Origin: Ceratodon purpureus
Lineage: Eukaryota > Streptophyta > Bryopsida > Pseudoditrichales > Ditrichaceae
Reading direction: 5' to 3'
DNA: 64,000 bases
NCBI GenBank assembly: GCA_014871385.1
Contig: CM026426.1
Location: forward strand, 52,438,478 to 52,502,477
Below, piece by piece: positions 34,661-46,546 of the stretch; the stretch's first letter is position 1, and each line of letters begins with the position of its first letter. The notes under the pieces were generated by a model. The model ran no database searches, was not told the DNA's origin, and saw only the letters and a list, made by a program, of their open reading frames with translations. The position numbers and the translations under genes were made by a program.

Positions 34661-36179
34661 AAGCTCTGCCCGGGCAGACTTGGCCTACTTCAGCACAAAT
34701 ACTGTGATTTCTTAGAGAATGTTATTATAATCGTGAAATTTCTAGAGATCAAGGGCTATTGCTACAAACGTGATTTCCTCTAGATTCAAGCGTTGCTTCA
34801 GTTTGACACTCCATTCATCTTCTTGTTTCTAGGCTCCACTAACTGCAAGGAGAACTTCTTACGCAAGTTGAGCGTCATTACTCTTTCAATTCCACAAACC
34901 CCGACTAAACAATGGAGAAGTTACAGGTGATTGTCACAGCGAAAGCTTTAGCAAGAGCTAAAGTGAGGTGGCTGGAGTTTTTAAATTCATCCCTTGCGAC
35001 GTGTGAAGCTAGGAGGATTCCCCTGAAACCTGTGAATGAAGAGAAGCTTGCAAGCTGGCTCCACAAGGCCACCTTCTGGGCCGCGGTATTCTCTCCTTCC
35101 CTTTGCATCCTTGTGGTTCTAAAAAGTGGAGACTATATTCCGCTGCATTAATGCTGCGTTTTTGCATATCTTTGGGACAACATATTACAAATGAATTTAA
35201 TGCACAGTTCTTGCATATGAGTTACGGACAATATAATACAAATAAAAGGGATGCTCAATTTTATTTATCCGTGAGTGTAATGATTGTTTTCCAAATATCT
35301 AATGAGTGTTTTCCAAATACCTAATGAATATAATGCAATATTTGTCATATCAGCTTTTAGAGCAAGCTTGTTCTGAGTTTGAGGAGATCGTACGACAAGA
35401 CCGTATCCCGACTGATATGGTTGTTTCAACTAAGCCTATGACTTTGGTGAATTACGTGGAAGACTGTAGGATTAAGCTCTAGGATAATACCTTCAGTTCA
35501 TATTTTAAGGGAGCCGAAGCATTTCAGAAACATCACGAATTCCAGAAGGTGAAGGGAACGGAGCTGGTAGTGAGGCGTCTTATCTTCAAATAAGTACAAA
35601 TTTGAGTCTTTAAACCTTGTTCTCAATAGCTACAAACATTATGGATCCTCGAAATTAATTGAGGATCTCTAGTGACCCATCCAAGCTTACATGATGATGC
35701 GTAATGTTTGCACTTCTTACATGATCCTATTAACTAGAGTCTACGGTGCCTTTGACATGACAACAGTACCAGGAGTCTATGTATGTATGCGTGGAAGCTG
35801 TTTTGGAACTTTGATTATGTACTATACTGAGTAAGTGACTTGGTGAGGATGCATTGTAATCTGAAATGGATGATGTGCTAAACTTGGGAAATGTGTCCTC
35901 TTCTTGTGTAGGTATTATAAATACGAGCTCCCGCCCAAACAAGCAATTACAAAGGAGAACTAACCTATTTTCCTGAATGCGTGGGTCGATCAATCAAATC
36001 CCGCTTGCATGCTCTCTGCCTTGCAGCAACAAATATGGACGACGTCACATCTCACGGCGGGGGCATGGTACCTAGACTGTGTACCTAGCTTCACTCTCTC
36101 CTTTGAGTTGGACTTGAGGAGATCTAGGGATTTTGTCGAGGAGTCCGGGGTCGAGATGGTAGATCTTGCGGGAATAGAA

Positions 36180-36228
36180 GACGAGAATGAGCGCGCAAAG
36201 GCACTGACGAGAATGAGCGCGCAAAGAC
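36180..36228 (+). repeat. 24-bp tandem duplication in the coiled-coil exon
   Basis: GACGAGAATGAGCGCGCAAA with GGCACT is repeated directly, duplicating the residues ENERAK / RMSAQR region in frame-preserving length. Confidence 0.8.
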
Positions 36229-36829
36229 GGTTGGAGGAGAATCGGAAAAAGGCTCTAATGTTGAAGGAGGCGGAAGAGAAGGCACAGCTGAAGGAGGTCC
36301 AAAAGCAGCAGAAAGCAAAGGAGAAGTCCTCAAGAAAGGGGAAGAAAAAGGTCAGCTTGCCAGCTCAAGAAGGTTTAGGGAGCCCAACCAACCAATCCGG
36401 ATCCCACTCGCAAACTGTACCCAGGGGGAAAAAAAAAGGGATCTTCGTATGAGCAGTTGACCAGAACTATCGATCTGTTAGATGGTGGCGAGTGCGTGAA
36501 CAACGACCAGCTCATCATCAACGCCTCCATGGAGGATGTCCTTGCAGGCACTGGTGAAGACTTCATTTCCGAGTACCTGGAGATTAAGAGCTTCCTTACG
36601 AAGGTAAAATATACTCATCCACATGCCCAGTGTCAATCATTTTCCTCATCCTCCGATTGTATGCAAGTCATACGCTCTCTCGTGCTAGGTATTGAGAATT
36701 TGTGCTTGCCTTGTCGAAATATACTCTAAAATCTATAATGAACCGGATTCAACATAGTATGCTCGGGAACTTTGCATTCAAACAGAGAGCATACAGGGGA
36801 ACATAAAAGTAAGATAAATGGGAGCGTGG

Positions 36830-37350
36830 AAGTCTGCTTGGGCCCGAGCATAGTTGTCGAGGACTTGTACATATTGATCCCGCAATTGCAATTCAACAAT
36901 GCTTAGGGTCGAGCAAACTCCCTTCGCTACCCAGCGTTTGCATCCAGTATGCTAATGTGATGAGCTTAAGTATGCAATTAAGTACTGCTAGGAGCCAGTG
37001 TGGGCATTATGTGTGCTCACATGATGGAGCCGACATATGCAATTCAATACTGCTCGTAGCCACGCAGACTCCTTTGGCCGCCCACTGTGGGAACCATGTG
37101 TGCTCACATGATGAGCTAAAGTACGCAATTGAGTAGTGCTCGGCCCGAGCAAAGTCCTTTGGCTGACCACTGTTGGCATATTGTGTGCTCACATGATGAG
37201 CGTAAGCATTCTATTCCACAGTGCTCGGGGCAGAGCAGGTACCGTTGGCTGCATTGTTCGGGTATTATGTATGCTCAGTGGATGAGCTAAGTACGCAATT
37301 TTAATGTGCTCGGGGCCAAGCAGACTCCTATGGCTTCCCATCGTTTGCGT
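36830..37350 (+). repeat. ~86-bp palindrome-bearing tandem array, copy 2
   Basis: At least five units with the GCTCGG..CCGAGC core near 36898, 37052, 37138, 37222 and 37308 (spacing about 84-86 bp), lying in the intron between exons 7 and 8 of the ParB/methyltransferase-like gene. Same family as 32700-33160. Confidence 0.88.
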
Positions 37351-39289
37351 GATGTGAGCTTGTAAGATATGCTTGCAATTCAGATTATGTTTGTACTTTC
37401 AAAAGTGAAATCTGGAGTTTATCAGGGAATGATGAAGTAACCCTTTTTCATTATGTATTTTATGTGCAACACACTCAAGGTGAGCCCTGCATTTCAAGGG
37501 TGAAGAAGTGAAGCGCCCTTTTGTCGACCTTATTATCGTAGACGTACCTAACAGGCTTCCTGCCCCGAGCGTCTCACTCCCTCCTTCATCTATCCCGACT
37601 TGGAACCAAGACACTACTAAATGGATAGACCCTATTTTCGAATTTGCCGACAACCACTTGCAAGATGACGGCGCCATAATCTTGTTCCACCCATTTTGTG
37701 TATCAACAAAGTCTAAAATCCTAGGTCATTGTGCTACTTATGGCTTTGAAGTCCGCAAGGAATGGTGGGCAATGAACCGACTCCACCTTACTTCACCGTT
37801 GGATCCATCTTTACCTGTAAGCTTCCATCCTTAATTAATCCCTTCTTCCTTGCTTTGTCTTTTTAGTTTGGACCATTAGTGACCTAAACCTTCATGTGTC
37901 AGCAGAGTTTTTTAAAATGAACTTTTGATTCTCTCTCACTTAATGTGCTTTGATCCGTTCTATCGTTTCTTTTAATTTTGGAATAATAAGTCCTCCTGCA
38001 AACATGACTAGTCGCAGCCTAGCGTACGTACTCTGAATTATTGTAAGTTTCGCATGAGATCTAGACCCTGTTCACTACTTGGCCCCTTGCAGACTTATGA
38101 AGCCCTGGAATTAGTTTCTCACGAAGCCCCCGAACTGATGGTTTACTGACTCACATCTTTGAAATGTATTTTAGACATTGAGGTTTGGGATTACTCTGGC
38201 AGTCGGATCGAGACATCCTGCATCCAAATTTGCTTTCCGCCCTGTCCTCAAACTGCAGGACCGTTACAATGTAGATGTCAGTCGTGATGAATGCTTCCAG
38301 AATACGATTTTGCCCGAAAACCAGGCATGCAATGGTAAGACCCCATTGAGAGGACCTCGCGAAAAATCGGTGGCTCTCCTGCAAATGTTGATCAAAGCGG
38401 CATCTGACCCAAGGAACGTCATACTAGAGTGCACTGCAGCGACTGGTTAGTTCGTTATCTCTAAGTACATCTTCCTTCCTTGCATTTCAATACTAATTAC
38501 AGTCGGTCACGTAATCCATTACCATTTAAATAATTATTCGCATGGAGTGTCTGGTTCTTCCATCCATGCATGCCACAATGTCGACTGCCATATCGTTGCC
38601 TTAAAGGGTGATAAAGACATTTTCATGGCTTTATTGAAACCGTTGATCACGACTACTCTGGTCCCTAAAGCCACTACTACATAGCAAGGCGTCACTTAGG
38701 ATCCTGAGGGCGAAGTCGTCATTACAAAGATTAAGAAGAAGTCTCGGTTTACTAAGTGAGTTTAGATACTTTTTTTCTAGTGTTACCTTTTATATACTCG
38801 CATTATATGTAGAGTAGATTTATGAACATTGTGCCATTTACATTTGCAGATGCGAGAACATGAGCTATCCCATGCATCCTCCTTTCTTTTCTGATCCTAA
38901 TTTCTACCTGAGCCCTCCACAATCCTGGAATCTTCCATCTTATGCAGACGATGCAGCTGTCCAACTGGCTCATGGTTCCTATTGTTACTTTAGAACTGAA
39001 AATGCCCCAAGTAGATCACTGGAGTTTCTTGATATTCAAGCTGATGTGTGAGATGACGAATTCCGCCATCTCTTAGAGATTAACCCCTCCAGAGTCCACT
39101 ATCACTTTATTGTCTTCTGATCAGTCGGACTGTGAATTAGAACCGCGTCTTGAGAGCTCCGTAAGTATTCTTCAGAACATTTTGGAGATGTGAGTTAGAG
39201 TTTTGGGTCTGCAAAAATTTAGGGAACTAGCATGTACCCGTGGCAAAAACTGAGGTTTTGTTAAAGAATCCCCTTGATTCTAAAATTCT

Positions 39290-40410
39290 GTCAATGTCTC
39301 TATTTTATTTTGCCATCTCATCCACTATTTCATTTATCCCTTACACACCCACTATCCACTCTCAATTTCATCCCCATTACAATCTTATCTTATTTTTCCA
39401 TTTCCATGTTTATTTTTCATCTATCCACTATATTCGCTTTTTGTTATCCCCACTGTGTGTGCAATTTTGTTTCAATATCATCCACTATTTCATTTATCGC
39501 TTCCACTCACATTGTTCACCACCAATTTCACCCCCATTTCAATTTGTTTCTATTTTTTTCAATTACTTTTTCTGTTATTCTTTTACCACTTCCACTCCAA
39601 GTGGTCACTCTCAATTCCATCTCCATTCCAATTTCTTTCTTCTTCTATTTCCATTATTAATTTATTTTTATTATCCCTTCCCTAGTTCCACTCCTAGCGT
39701 TGACCCTCAGTTTCATCCCCATTCCATTTGTTTCTTCTTTTTTCGTCCCTTTTTTAATTTTTACTATCCCTTCCCCACGTCCAATCCTAGTGTTGATTCT
39801 CAATCTCATCCCATTTCATTTGTTTTATTTCACATTTCCTTTTTTTTCCATTTATTCCTTCCACTTCCACTGTTCACTCTCAATTTCATCCCCATTCCAT
39901 TTTTTTTTCCATTTCCATGTTTAATTTTCATTCATTCCTTATACTCGCCATTTTTCATCTTCATTTATATCTCCATTTTTTTAATTTTTTTTTCCCATTT
40001 CATCCAATATTTCATTTATCCCTTCCATTCCCACTGTTCACCATCAATTTCATCCCCAGTCCAATTTCTTTCTATTTTTTCCATTTCCTTTTCTATTATT
40101 CATTTGCCCCTTCTACTTCCACTGTTTACTCTCAATTCGATCCCCATTCCAATTTCTTTCTTCTTCTTTTTCCAATTCCTTTCTAATTTTTCATTTATCC
40201 ATTCTACTCCCACTGCTCACTCTCAATTTTATCCCCATTTTATTTTGATTTTATATTTTATTTCCATGTTTATTTTTCATTTATTCCTTATAATTGCTTT
40301 TTTCGTCTTCATTTATATCTCCATTGTCTTTCTCTTTATTTTTCCATTTCATCCGCTACTTCATTTTTCCCTTCTACTCCCACTTGTCAGACTCGATTGA
40401 TCTACAGTTA
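39290..40410 (+). repeat. C/T-rich tandem array, ~80-95 bp unit, about 12 copies
   Basis: The phrase ACTCTCAATTTCATCCCCAT with ATTTATCCCTTCCACTCC upstream recurs near 39358, 39515, 39604, 39700, 39793, 39874, 40040, 40128 and 40218, with some intervals being double. The whole 1.1 kb is pyrimidine-rich on the plus strand, which leaves it open as a 386-codon reading from 39240 that I do not regard as a gene. It starts about 200 bp after the end of the ParB/methyltransferase-like gene. Confidence 0.9.
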
Positions 40411-40862
40411 TTTCGCACTTTCTCCTCTTGCAAAACATACAACGCAAGTCTTATCATTCGTATGAGAGTGGTACTATAACCAGTAAAGAAACACGCTTCG
40501 TTTAACTTCCATCCCTATTCATACTTGGAGAAGATGCAAATGAGGTTCACCCAGATTGACGATGTTTTAATACAGTCAAGGACTGTCACTCATATACTAA
40601 GGCCAGACTCATCCACCCGGGATTCACTCAATGCTTATGATAGCAATGATTAGTATCCAAAATAAAACATATTTCCATATAAGTGGTGCTACTCCGCGTC
40701 CGGAATGTAATATCGTTGCGTACACTTAAAAACAACATATACATAAAGAACTAGTAGTTGGGCGTCTCCACATATGGCGCCTAAACATCATATTTGCAAA
40801 CAAAGCTAACTCTGCACACAAAGATACAGTCCTCAGTGGCGCGCAAACACCCCATGAGTTTC

Positions 40863-41489
40863 CTATTTCTGCTCTACAACCTTCTCCAGCCAACTCTTGT
40901 TTAGATAACCTTGGCTCTGTACATTTGAACCTACCACAGAGCTTGACTGAACGACTGGATTCACAACGGCGGTGAACGCCACGGGATACGCGATGATGGA
41001 CTCCGCCATGATGTTGAGGAGCTCAATGGTACAGGCCATTGTCCACCGCCATTCCCCATCCGAATCCACGAGACGTGCGATGTGCCTAAATAGCGGAAGG
41101 TCCATGCCTCAAATCTTGGCGCTCTCCACCTGCACCAGCCATGGCCGCAGCTCCTCCAGACTTGCCGAAGCCTCGGGGGCTAAACCCACAGCCGCTCTCG
41201 TCCTCCTCAACATTGCATTACGCACCTTTGGCATTGCGCCCTATGCTGAGTTGCTGTTGTCCTAAAACGTTTCAAGCTAGACTGCAAATTTCCTTGCCCG
41301 ACGTCGTATTGCAACCATGCATACACCATGGAATGGCGGTGCCTGTGTCACTACGCTAAGACGCCATCCAGAAGCGAGCTGAAAATCCAATAATGGCCTC
41401 CGCATATGGAACTCACCTACTGCAACGTGATGAGAATCTTCTACAAGTATCGCATAGATGAAGTGAATTTGCTGCATAGGAAGCATCAT
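40863..41489 (-). pseudogene. Unidentified minus-strand coding remnant
   Basis: Two minus-strand readings (41489-41277 and 41105-40863) with protein-like composition, for example VEDSHHVAVGEFHMRRPLL and RHIARLVDSDGEWRWTMACT followed by IELLNIMAESIIAYPVAF. The stretch between them is also partly readable as RTRAAVGLAPEASASLEELR. No family is recognised. It could be a fragment of a mobile-element protein or an exon remnant. Confidence 0.3.
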
Positions 41490-41519
41490 AAAAGCGATCT
41501 TGAGGCCCTTGACACTCTC

Positions 41520-42511
41520 GAGGTTCCGATTCCATATTATGATTTTGTAATCTACCTCGCTCTTTACATTACATTTTTTTAATCTACCTTTCTAATCTTT
41601 TATGGAGTATTCAAATTTTCAAAGTGCTTACCCCCTTCCAGATTTTTATTTAGCGCACAATCCAGATCTTGTACACTCAAACCGTAGACACTTGTACAAC
41701 TTTACTGCGTTTTCTTTCCTTCCAAGATTTTACTCTTTGCTTCTCTTTTTTTCTTTCATGCTTACTTAATTTTTATTATAATTCCCTTTCTTTTTTTCTT
41801 TTTTTTTGTTTAAAGATGAAACCCCCTAAACCATCATTTAAATCTCAAAATCCCCTTCCTGACAGGTTTCTTCTATAATTCAAGGACGGTCTTCTTTCAA
41901 CATTCAAGATCAAGTGGATTGATTATACGCATGCAACCCTGACAACAAAAAAATAATTAGAAATCATACTAATTAGCAATCTTAAACAATTAGCACTTAG
42001 ACTTATAAAATAACCACTAAAAGGAAAGTAATCCAAATTATCTCCAGGCCGCAATGGAGGCACTCGGGACCGCAGCAGAATAATTTGAGGCCTAAACCAG
42101 ATTATCCCTTAAGTCTTGGCTTAATCAAACATTACTTGCATATAACCATGCACAAATCAATTTAATTCCAGCACTTGGGCAGTGGCTTTGATGTGTTATA
42201 CTTCACGAGAGAAAAAAATGGACTTGGTACCTCGTAAGGGATAACCGTTGGAGCCATTCCCAAAGTGACATAAACAAATTGAAATTGGCTAAAAGAAAAT
42301 TCTAAAGTTGCTGTGCAGTCTTTTTATCTCTCTTTTTGCCTAGACCTTATAATGATAATGGACTTAGGGACTAAATAAAAAACCGAATTATTGATGGAAA
42401 CAATTCAAAATGATCCGATAGTGATTGCCGATTTATCCTTTATCTCTCTAATTATTTGGCTATACTTTATAATGATGATAGACCTAGGGACTAAATAAAG
42501 ATTAATAATGT
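41520..42511. other. AT-rich spacer with a local duplication
   Basis: No gene seen. Two diverged copies of about 60 bp (TTATAATGATAATGGACTTA.. GGGACTAAATAAA) lie near 42319-42378 and 42434-42498, about 118 bp apart. Ends at the 5-bp TSD of element B. Confidence 0.55.
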
Positions 42512-45500
42512 TGTAGGATCCGAGAAACTCAAAATAAACCGGATAAGCCCCAACTGGATGTAGGGTTCAATTAATTTTTCATTTTTTTGGTTAATTAGGT
42601 AAAAACTAGCTAGACACTAGCCGCATTAAGAGTTAGTACAAACCGGATGCTCCAAAATCCTTAATACAGTTAACACAAGAGAAGTTCTTGAATCTTGATC
42701 CCGGAACTCGAAAGTGAAAACTCGGATCGGGGTGACGTTCTGAGAGCCGACCATTACCGTAACCGCGTTCGGGATCCGAAACGATGCGGAAGTCATCATG
42801 AATTGGATAATGTTGGGCCCGGTACGGTGGCGGCTGCAATTACACGCCGCCGCGGCGTTTATGATTCTCTGAGTATATAGGCAGGAGTGTTAGGGTTTGG
42901 AGTTCCTTTTTGCGGACTGGGAGTAGAGAGTGAAAGAGCAGTGAGGTGTTTTTGTCTTTCCCGATTCACTGGCAGTTGGATTGCCGAGTTTCTTGCTGTC
43001 AGCTCGTAAAGGGAGATTAGTGAGGCTTAGCTATGGCGCCCGTTCAGTGTAGGTTTCTGAGCCCCCCAGTTCCGAGGAATGATCGGGACATGAAGGAGTT
43101 GGTTGACGACCTCACCCGGATGAGGTGCGAGGGGTTGCTAACGCGACCCTGGTTGCTGAGGGATGAGGAAATGGTGACGGAAATCCTAGACGGGCCGGAT
43201 AATAGGTGAGATAACACAATCCGAGGTCACGGAGTTATGGGCGGAGTGTTACGACTTCGTGCAGGAAGGACACCTTTGGGCAACGCGGACGGAGAAGTAC
43301 GTGCAGGGTAGGTTCTACGGGAAGATCCATCAGAAGAACGGATTCATGATAGACGCCTGCAAGGATAGGAGACAGAGACAGGTCCTAGCCTTCCTCGTTC
43401 CGATTTCGTATCCGTTGAAACCGGATCAGGTCACCATCAAGGTCGGAAACACAATCTTCGAAGCCTACACGGGTCAGCGTCAGGTAAATTGGGCCGCATT
43501 CATAGCGGAAATTGTATAAAAGTTGGTGCCCACGATCCGAAAGAAGCCAACTCCGATCACCCCTTTCCTCTATCACCTCTACCATGTGGGTGGCCTGCTG
43601 ATGGACCACGAGGAGGAGAAGTACTTGATAGCAAAGAATCTCCTCACCTTCCAGGAGGTTATGGCGGGATTCGAAGCGGAGCAGCACAAGGATGACTCGG
43701 ATACGGCGTCCACAGAAGGGGGAGACGATACGAAAATAATTCCCGAGCCCATCCCGACGAAGGCCCACTCCAAATTGCGATCGGAACGAGCCACATCGCA
43801 GCACGCGGAACCCTCCACGGCTCGAGATGACACAGCACGGAAGGAGGTCAGTCCGAGCGAGGGTTTTTGGTTGACCCGTTCCGATCACTTAGAGAAGGAA
43901 CTCATCAAGTCCAGGCCACTTACGAGCGGATTGAGTCACTGTTGCGAAGAGTCTGCACATCGCTAGGGGGTTGTTTACTGGAGGAGGTTATCCGGGAGGT
44001 TGAGCTTCTAATGGATGCACCAAAGTTACGGAGCGAGAAGCAGCGACTGGAGCTTTAGATCAAGGAACTTACCTCGGAATTGGCGACGAAGAGCAAGGAG
44101 ATCCGTAAGTTCCATGCCGAGCAGGAGCAAACTTTGGATGAGATTCGGAAGTTGGTGGGAGTTTCGGGCGATGTAGTCAACAAGGCCCGGTTGTTCAATG
44201 AGAACGTGATGGAGCCGCCTCAATTGCAAGATAGGGAGAAGATCATCACAATCATGTCCTGGTTTGAGTTCTTGATGAGCAAAACTCTGAAGTTGATAAA
44301 GAAGTTTCTCAATCCAAAAATCGGAAGTCCCAGCGTCGGAACGAGATTTCCCGGATCCCCCTCTCGGACAATGGTAGGGGAATCTCGTGGGGTGGACTTC
44401 AGGACCCCAGAAGAGCGACATCTCCGGTTTCTGGAGGAGAGGGCCATCGATTCGGACATTTTTGGTCCGAATCGGACAATCGCAGAGGTGATAAGAGAGC
44501 ATGTGGCCATGGAGGCACCACCCGAAGCCAGTATTGCTGAGCAGAGTTGTGCGATTCCCACCAGACAGGCAGAGGTTACGGGAACCACAGTCACCGTGAG
44601 GCAATCCGAGGAGCAGACAGTTACGGAAGAGGTGACCCGGACCGTGCAGCCAATCGTTTCCCCAACGGTAGGGCCAGCGGTGATTCTTCCGGATCACCAA
44701 GGAGAGGTAGCCGGAAGTGAATGAGGAGATCCCTGTCACCACCCGGACGAACCTGAGTGACCCAGATGGGACACTCACTCCTTCACCCATGGCCCGGACC
44801 GAGACTATGACACCCACCCCGACTGTAACGCCCGTCGCGGAATCTCCATCGGATTCCTCCGGTGCCAAGCGGATTCTGAGGAAGAGGAAGGATTCAGCGG
44901 AGAAGGGGCCAATTGAGATTTCCGGGTCTGATGAGGATTCTCACGGGAGTTCCATGGTAGGGACAGCCAGAACTGATATCCGGACCTTGACATCCGGAAC
45001 TCCCTACTCGAGAGGTACCCCCATCAAGTCCCTTGCGACCAAGATTGTTACCCGGTCATCCTTGGACACCAAGGCAAAGGAATCGAAGGAGGAGCAAAGG
45101 ACGAGGCGACAGGCGGAACGTGCGGCGAAGGCACGAGGGTCCAAACCACGCACGACCCGGTCTAAGGAGAAGGAGAGCAACAAGAAGGTGAAGACAGGGT
45201 AGATTCCTCGCACCGGAATTGCCAGTCACTTTCCGGCTTTATAGGAGTAGGTATCGTACCGGCGAGATCCGGATTAACCGTGAAGTAGGATCCTAGGTAG
45301 ATGATTAGGAATTAGGGTTTCTGATTGAACTTTCGGCGCCGCCGCTTTTGTGAAAGCCCTTGCTTACTTAAACGGGGAAGGCGATGCAGGCCGGGTCTAC
45401 GTTTTGCATGATTTCTACCTATATTCCTTATCAGTAAAGTATTCGTGTTTTGCAAGTACTGTACGTGGTTTCCAGCTAAGTGTGAATGATCTGAGAGGGT

Positions 45501-46126
45501 GTTGAGAGTTCCGCAGTAGCTTGGATAGGAAGATGATGGAATTTGTGACGAGACCCGAATCGGAATGGTACTGAGATTGAGCGGAAAGATTGAGCGGGTT
45601 GTCGTAGGAGTTGAAGCCTCACTGTTCCGTCCCCAACCCAACCTCACGCGGAATAGCCGTCGCTAAGGTCGAAGCGGATCAAGGGGTACTTGATTGGGCT
45701 CCCTGAACTTCCGAAGAAGTTTTGCACTCTATGAGAGGGGGTTCGGACAGTGGTACGGGTCGCCTAGGGATAACCGAATCTTGGTTCTCTTAGATCCGGA
45801 TCATTTTGTCGTTGTAGTCTCACAGACCAGAAGTAGCTGCCTGTGTGACCTACTGGCGAGAGTGTTCTAAGTCAGTTGTGAGGTAGCCCCTATCCGAGAC
45901 GTTGAGGTTTTGTTGTCGGAAAACACAAAGTAATTGAGAGAGTAGAGAAGCATCATGTTCTGGAATTCCTATCCGAGCAGTAAGGAGACTCGGAATGATT
46001 GTAAGTAACTACCTGACAAAGCACTATCGAATCCCTGGACGATACTCGGAACCTAGTTGACAATACGGGAATTTACGCTCGTTTTGAGTGTTAACCGGAT
46101 GTTAAGTGAGTTTCCGTGTTCCGACA
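42512..46126 (+). mobile_element. TGT..ACA element B, complete 3.6-kb unit with TSD AATGT, fossil
   Basis: Begins TGTAGGATCCGAGAAACTCA and ends so that its reverse complement begins TGTCGGAACACGGAAACTCA: 15 of 20 positions agree, and similarity continues through a CCGG block to about 40 bp. AATGT is duplicated at 42507-42511 and 46127-46131. It carries gag-like readings at 43033-45202, then about 900 bp of non-coding 3' sequence. No direct terminal repeats are visible. The coding part is broken, with a few breaks. Candidate classifications: an ORF-bearing solo-LTR-like unit, or a non-autonomous TIR element with TGTNR termini as in the Ginger group. Confidence 0.8.
43033..45202 (+). pseudogene. 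Gag-like coding region of element B (fossil)
   Basis: It starts MAPVQCRFLSPPVPR and includes LTRMRCEGLLTRPWLL, GRFYGKIHQKNGFMIDACKD, a beta-rich block with VTIKVGNTIFEAYTG and QVNWAAFIAE, then PITPFLYHLYHVGGLL. A coiled-coil part follows (43990-44330: SEKQRLEL, TSELATKSKEIRKFHAEQ), and a Ser/Thr/Arg/Lys-rich tail ends KEKESNKKVKTG. The same start and central block occur in element C. No enzymatic motif is seen; a structural or nucleic-acid-binding role is inferred only from composition. Broken, about three or four breaks. Confidence 0.55.
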
Positions 46127-46546
46127 AATGTCTTCATAGAAAATTTTATAAAGGAACTAATAGTCTTCATTTCTCGTTACTGTATCCACTCAAAAAAACT
46201 TAACCCATTCACTTCTCGTAAACTTAATATGTGGATCCAGTAACATCCCTAGTCTTTAGTGATGGTTGTAAAGCACATCTGAATAGGGATATAAGCATGC
46301 ACGGGAATGGGCACGCACGGTCGTAGATATACTTAGGTCATAGTTTTTGAAGAAACATTTCAAAATAAACCGAACATGCTGCAGTTATAGGGTGTGAAAA
46401 AATTCACAAAAAACATCAAAATTTCCGAAAAGTTACCACTCACCGCTCTTCGCTCACCGCTCACCGCTCACTGACTAGCATTTCCCTGTGACACAGTAGT
46501 GCGCTTAGGCACTTGTTTCCAGTGCATTTGGTAGAAGGTCATCGTA
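46127..46546. other. Short spacer with a CACCGCTC repeat
   Basis: Contains CTCACCGCTCTTCGCTCACCG then CTCACCGCTCACTG at about 46438-46472 (7- to 14-bp tandem words). No gene seen. Confidence 0.5.

Larger units (their letters stand above)
33273..39051 (+). pseudogene. Multi-exon gene: ParB/Srx-like domain plus DNA N-methyltransferase-like domain
   Basis: Exons with GT..AG borders and matching phases: 33273-33640, 33766-33955, 34073-34171, 34210-34382, 34833-~35110, 35354-~35591, 36024-36603, 37499-37816, 38175-38445, 38548-38755, 38850-39051. The first exon contains FFFVCDGNHQYQAWMNHI, the GNHR-x-x-A-type signature of ParB/sulfiredoxin-like domains. Exon 36024-36603 encodes a Lys/Glu coiled coil. 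Exon 8 has RPFVDLIIVDVPNRLP, at the place of methyltransferase motif IV (D-P-P-Y), and DDGAIILFHPF. Exons 9-10 have KSVALLQMLIKAASDP, then VILECTAAT across the splice, then CHIVALKGDKDIF, like the X-I-II blocks of beta-class enzymes. Decay: TGA 33360, TAG 33390, a frame change in exon 2, a stop near 34265, one slip at an A9 run near 36430, and stops near 38690 and 38700. DVPN in place of DPPY may abolish catalysis or reflect divergence. Confidence 0.65.

Noticed and set aside
39240-40400. 386-codon open reading rich in Phe/Ser/Pro/Ile
   Set aside because: It is a by-product of the C/T-rich tandem array, which lacks A and G and so rarely makes stop codons.
43033-43060. TGGCGCCCGTTCAG resembling a tRNA-Lys primer-binding site in element B
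   Set aside because: It overlaps the start of a reading (MAPVQC) that is conserved in element C as MAHVQC, and no LTR end precedes it.
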